Source of the DNA: Clostridia bacterium
GTDB taxonomy: Bacteria > Bacillota_A > Clostridia > Christensenellales > Aristaeellaceae
Length of the DNA stretch: 14,583 bases
Direction: 5' to 3'
Assembly (NCBI GenBank): GCA_900754775.1
Contig: CAAEDZ010000316.1
Span: forward strand, 1 to 14,583
Below the pieces are notes generated by a model. The model worked only from the letters and a program-made list of their open reading frames with translations, did no database searches and was not told where the DNA came from. The position numbers and the translations under genes are program-made. Shown here in pieces: positions 13,232-14,583 of the stretch. Numbering within the stretch: position 1 is the first letter of the stretch; every line of letters begins with the position of its first letter.

Positions 13232-14367
13232 GTGTCTGTGAGGTCGATCTCTACCTCCACGGCAAATTCCGCGTTTGCAAAGCGCTCCGGCCAGCCGTAT
13301 TTCTCCCAGTCCGCGAGGGAAGCGACGCCCCGCGCCGCCTGCGCGGCGAAGCCGAACGGCTCCACGCCCAGCGCCTGACACTTGGCAAGCAGCTGCTCAA
13401 GGTCTTCCCGCAGCGTGTTTCGTATCTCCTCCAGCGGCGGCGTCTTCAGATCGGCAATGGCGTTGAAGCGCAGCTTGAAGGCGATGCGCAGGCGCCCGTC
13501 TTCGCCACTTTCGATCTTCAGTCCGCTCACGCCCCGCGAACGCAGGCTCACGGGCATGCCCTCGAAGCTGTAATTGAAGAATGCCGACGCGCCGTGCGTG
13601 GCGTTGAGCAGACAGGTCTCCAGCCCGTCCAGATACCCGACCATCAGCCCGTCGCGAAACAGCGCCGCGCCCACGTACTCATTTTCGTTTTCCGAAGTGG
13701 CGGGTACGTTTTCGGGCGTCAGATCGTCCAGCGCGCCGTGTTCGCGGCGCTCCGCGGGCGCTTCCGGGGCCGTGGCGCAGAGGATGGCCACCGGGTCGGA
13801 AAAGACGGAGACGCCCTGATAGTAAAAGTCCGCGAAGGTCGCGCCGGTGATATAGCCGCGCGTCTTGTGATGATCGAACATGGCGAGTATCCCCAGCGAG
13901 ACGCGCATGCCGATGACCGGCCGCTGTTCGCGCACAAAGTCCCCCGCGTCGCCGCGGCAGACGGCGAAGTACGCCGAGGCGCACGACTGGTCGAGCTTGG
14001 CCAGCGATTCGGCGAAGTTGAAGAACTTCTCATGGCGCGCGAGCGCCTCGGAGACCACCAGAAGTTTGACCTGCGTCAGCGTCAGGTCGCGCGGAACGGT
14101 GATCTCCAGCGCCGCCAGCGCGTCGGTGAACGTCGCGCCCTGCGCCGAGGCGATGAGGTAGTCTGATGTTTCACCGCCCGCGCCCTGCTCCTCCTGCCCG
14201 CCGCCGCCGGCCTTGGGTATCTGCACGGTCAGCTCGATGCCCTCGTCGTCCGTCAGATCCGCGCCAAGGATGACGGCAAAGGCGACGCTCTCCACCTGCC
14301 GCGCCTGCGTGCAGCCGCAAAGCAGTGCGCAGAGGAGCAGGAGCGCCGCTATCTTGCGCCCGCGCAT
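13228..14367 (-). CDS. Ger(x)C family spore germination lipoprotein (GerAC-like)
   Basis: This is the 379-residue C-subunit of a nutrient germinant receptor, located in the spore inner membrane. The N-terminal MRGRKIAALLLLCALLCGC ends in a lipobox (L-C-G-C, Cys19), as expected for GerAC. Then come ESVAFAVILGADLTDDEGIELTVQIPK-type features split over residues 25-51 and the family-typical LTLTQVKLLVVSEALAR (about 95-111). A long variable middle follows, and the C-terminal domain (from about 235) includes ETCLLNATHG and GLKIESGEDGRLRIAF. GerAC proteins are 370-400 residues, so it is full length. GGGAGG sits 9 nt before the ATG. The start overlaps the upstream membrane gene by 19 bp, an order matching gerAB-gerAC. 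Its presence is the best evidence for an endospore former. Confidence 0.9.
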   Translation of the reverse strand: MRGRKIAALLLLCALLCGCTQARQVESVAFAVILGADLTDDEGIELTVQIPKAGGGGQEEQGAGGETSDYLIASAQGATFTDALAALEITVPRDLTLTQVKLLVVSEALARHEKFFNFAESLAKLDQSCASAYFAVCRGDAGDFVREQRPVIGMRVSLGILAMFDHHKTRGYITGATFADFYYQGVSVFSDPVAILCATAPEAPAERREHGALDDLTPENVPATSENENEYVGAALFRDGLMVGYLDGLETCLLNATHGASAFFNYSFEGMPVSLRSRGVSGLKIESGEDGRLRIAFKLRFNAIADLKTPPLEEIRNTLREDLEQLLAKCQALGVEPFGFAAQAARGVASLADWEKYGWPERFANAEFAVEVEIDLTDT

Positions 14368-14583
14368 GCCGTCTTGCCTCCCTTCCGCAATGGCGCGAAA
14401 AGCAGCGCCAGCAAGAGCAGCCCGGTTGCCGCGAACAGCCAGCGCGCGCAGACGACCACCGCGCTCTGCTCCGCCCAGCCGAGCATGGCCGCCGTCCCGG
14501 CGGCGGCGCCCGTCAACAGCACGGCCAGCCGCCCGTCCAGTCGCGGCAGCGCGAGCTGCAAAAGTTTCGCGGCGAGGAAGAGA
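14349..14583 (-). CDS. C-terminal end of a membrane protein, probably GerAB-type germination permease (partial)
   Basis: Only the last 77 or so residues are visible and the frame is open to the right edge. It contains two hydrophobic helices (around LAVLLTGAAAGTAAMLGWA and ARWLFAATGLLLLALLFAP) and a short basic tail (RKGGKTACAGAR). GerAB proteins are 10-helix amino-acid/permease-like subunits ending in this way, and gerAB normally lies just before gerAC with overlap, as here (19 bp). The identification rests mostly on position and hydrophobicity. Confidence 0.65.
   Translation of the reverse strand, partial: LFLAAKLLQLALPRLDGRLAVLLTGAAAGTAAMLGWAEQSAVVVCARWLFAATGLLLLALLFAPLRKGGKTACAGAR

Overview
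The window reads as chromosomal DNA of a GC-rich, endospore-forming Firmicute, most likely a Clostridia-class anaerobe. The evidence is a gerAC-type germination gene, a DUF1540 protein, a Bce-type histidine kinase/ABC module, AAGGAGG-like ribosome binding sites, TTGACA/TATAAT-type promoters and a tRNA-Lys(CUU). The lineage is inferred from gene content only. GC richness produces many long open frames antisense to real genes; these are not annotated. I see no insertion sequence, integrase, CRISPR array or phage gene.

Left part (1-3523, minus strand): a Bce-like antimicrobial-peptide sensing and resistance module. The order in the direction of transcription is an intramembrane-sensing histidine kinase, a 26-bp palindrome matching the published BceR-type operator TNACA-N4-TGTAA, an ABC ATPase and a large FtsX-type permease cut by the left edge. 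No response regulator lies next to the kinase. The kinase has its own extended -10 promoter very close to its start codon, divergent from a MATE exporter promoter.

Exporter cluster (3537-7411): MATE exporter 1 (plus) converges with, and overlaps, an EamA/DMT permease (minus). MATE exporter 2 lies upstream of the EamA gene on the same strand. MATE 2 has a strong promoter and a leader of about 108 nt with a terminator-like hairpin before its start codon, an arrangement typical of attenuation.

Middle (7446-9418): a conserved-looking 124-aa protein of unknown function, tRNA-Lys(CUU) with its own promoter and terminator, a cysteine-rich DUF1540 protein, the tRNA ct6A37 dehydratase TcdA and a DUF1294 membrane protein.

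Right part (9432-14583): a tightly coupled operon for an SsuA/THI5-like ABC importer (secreted binding protein, permease, short ATPase) plus a small four-helix membrane protein, closed by a strong terminator. On the minus strand are a diacylglycerol/lipid kinase with its own promoter and, upstream of it, a spore germinant receptor lipoprotein (GerAC family) overlapped by the 3' end of a probable GerAB-type permease.

The most interesting items are the Bce-like module with a clear operator but no neighbouring response regulator, the putative attenuator before MATE 2, and the unlipidated importer with its unknown membrane partner. None is firmly a new system, and most of the window is ordinary core and accessory gene content.
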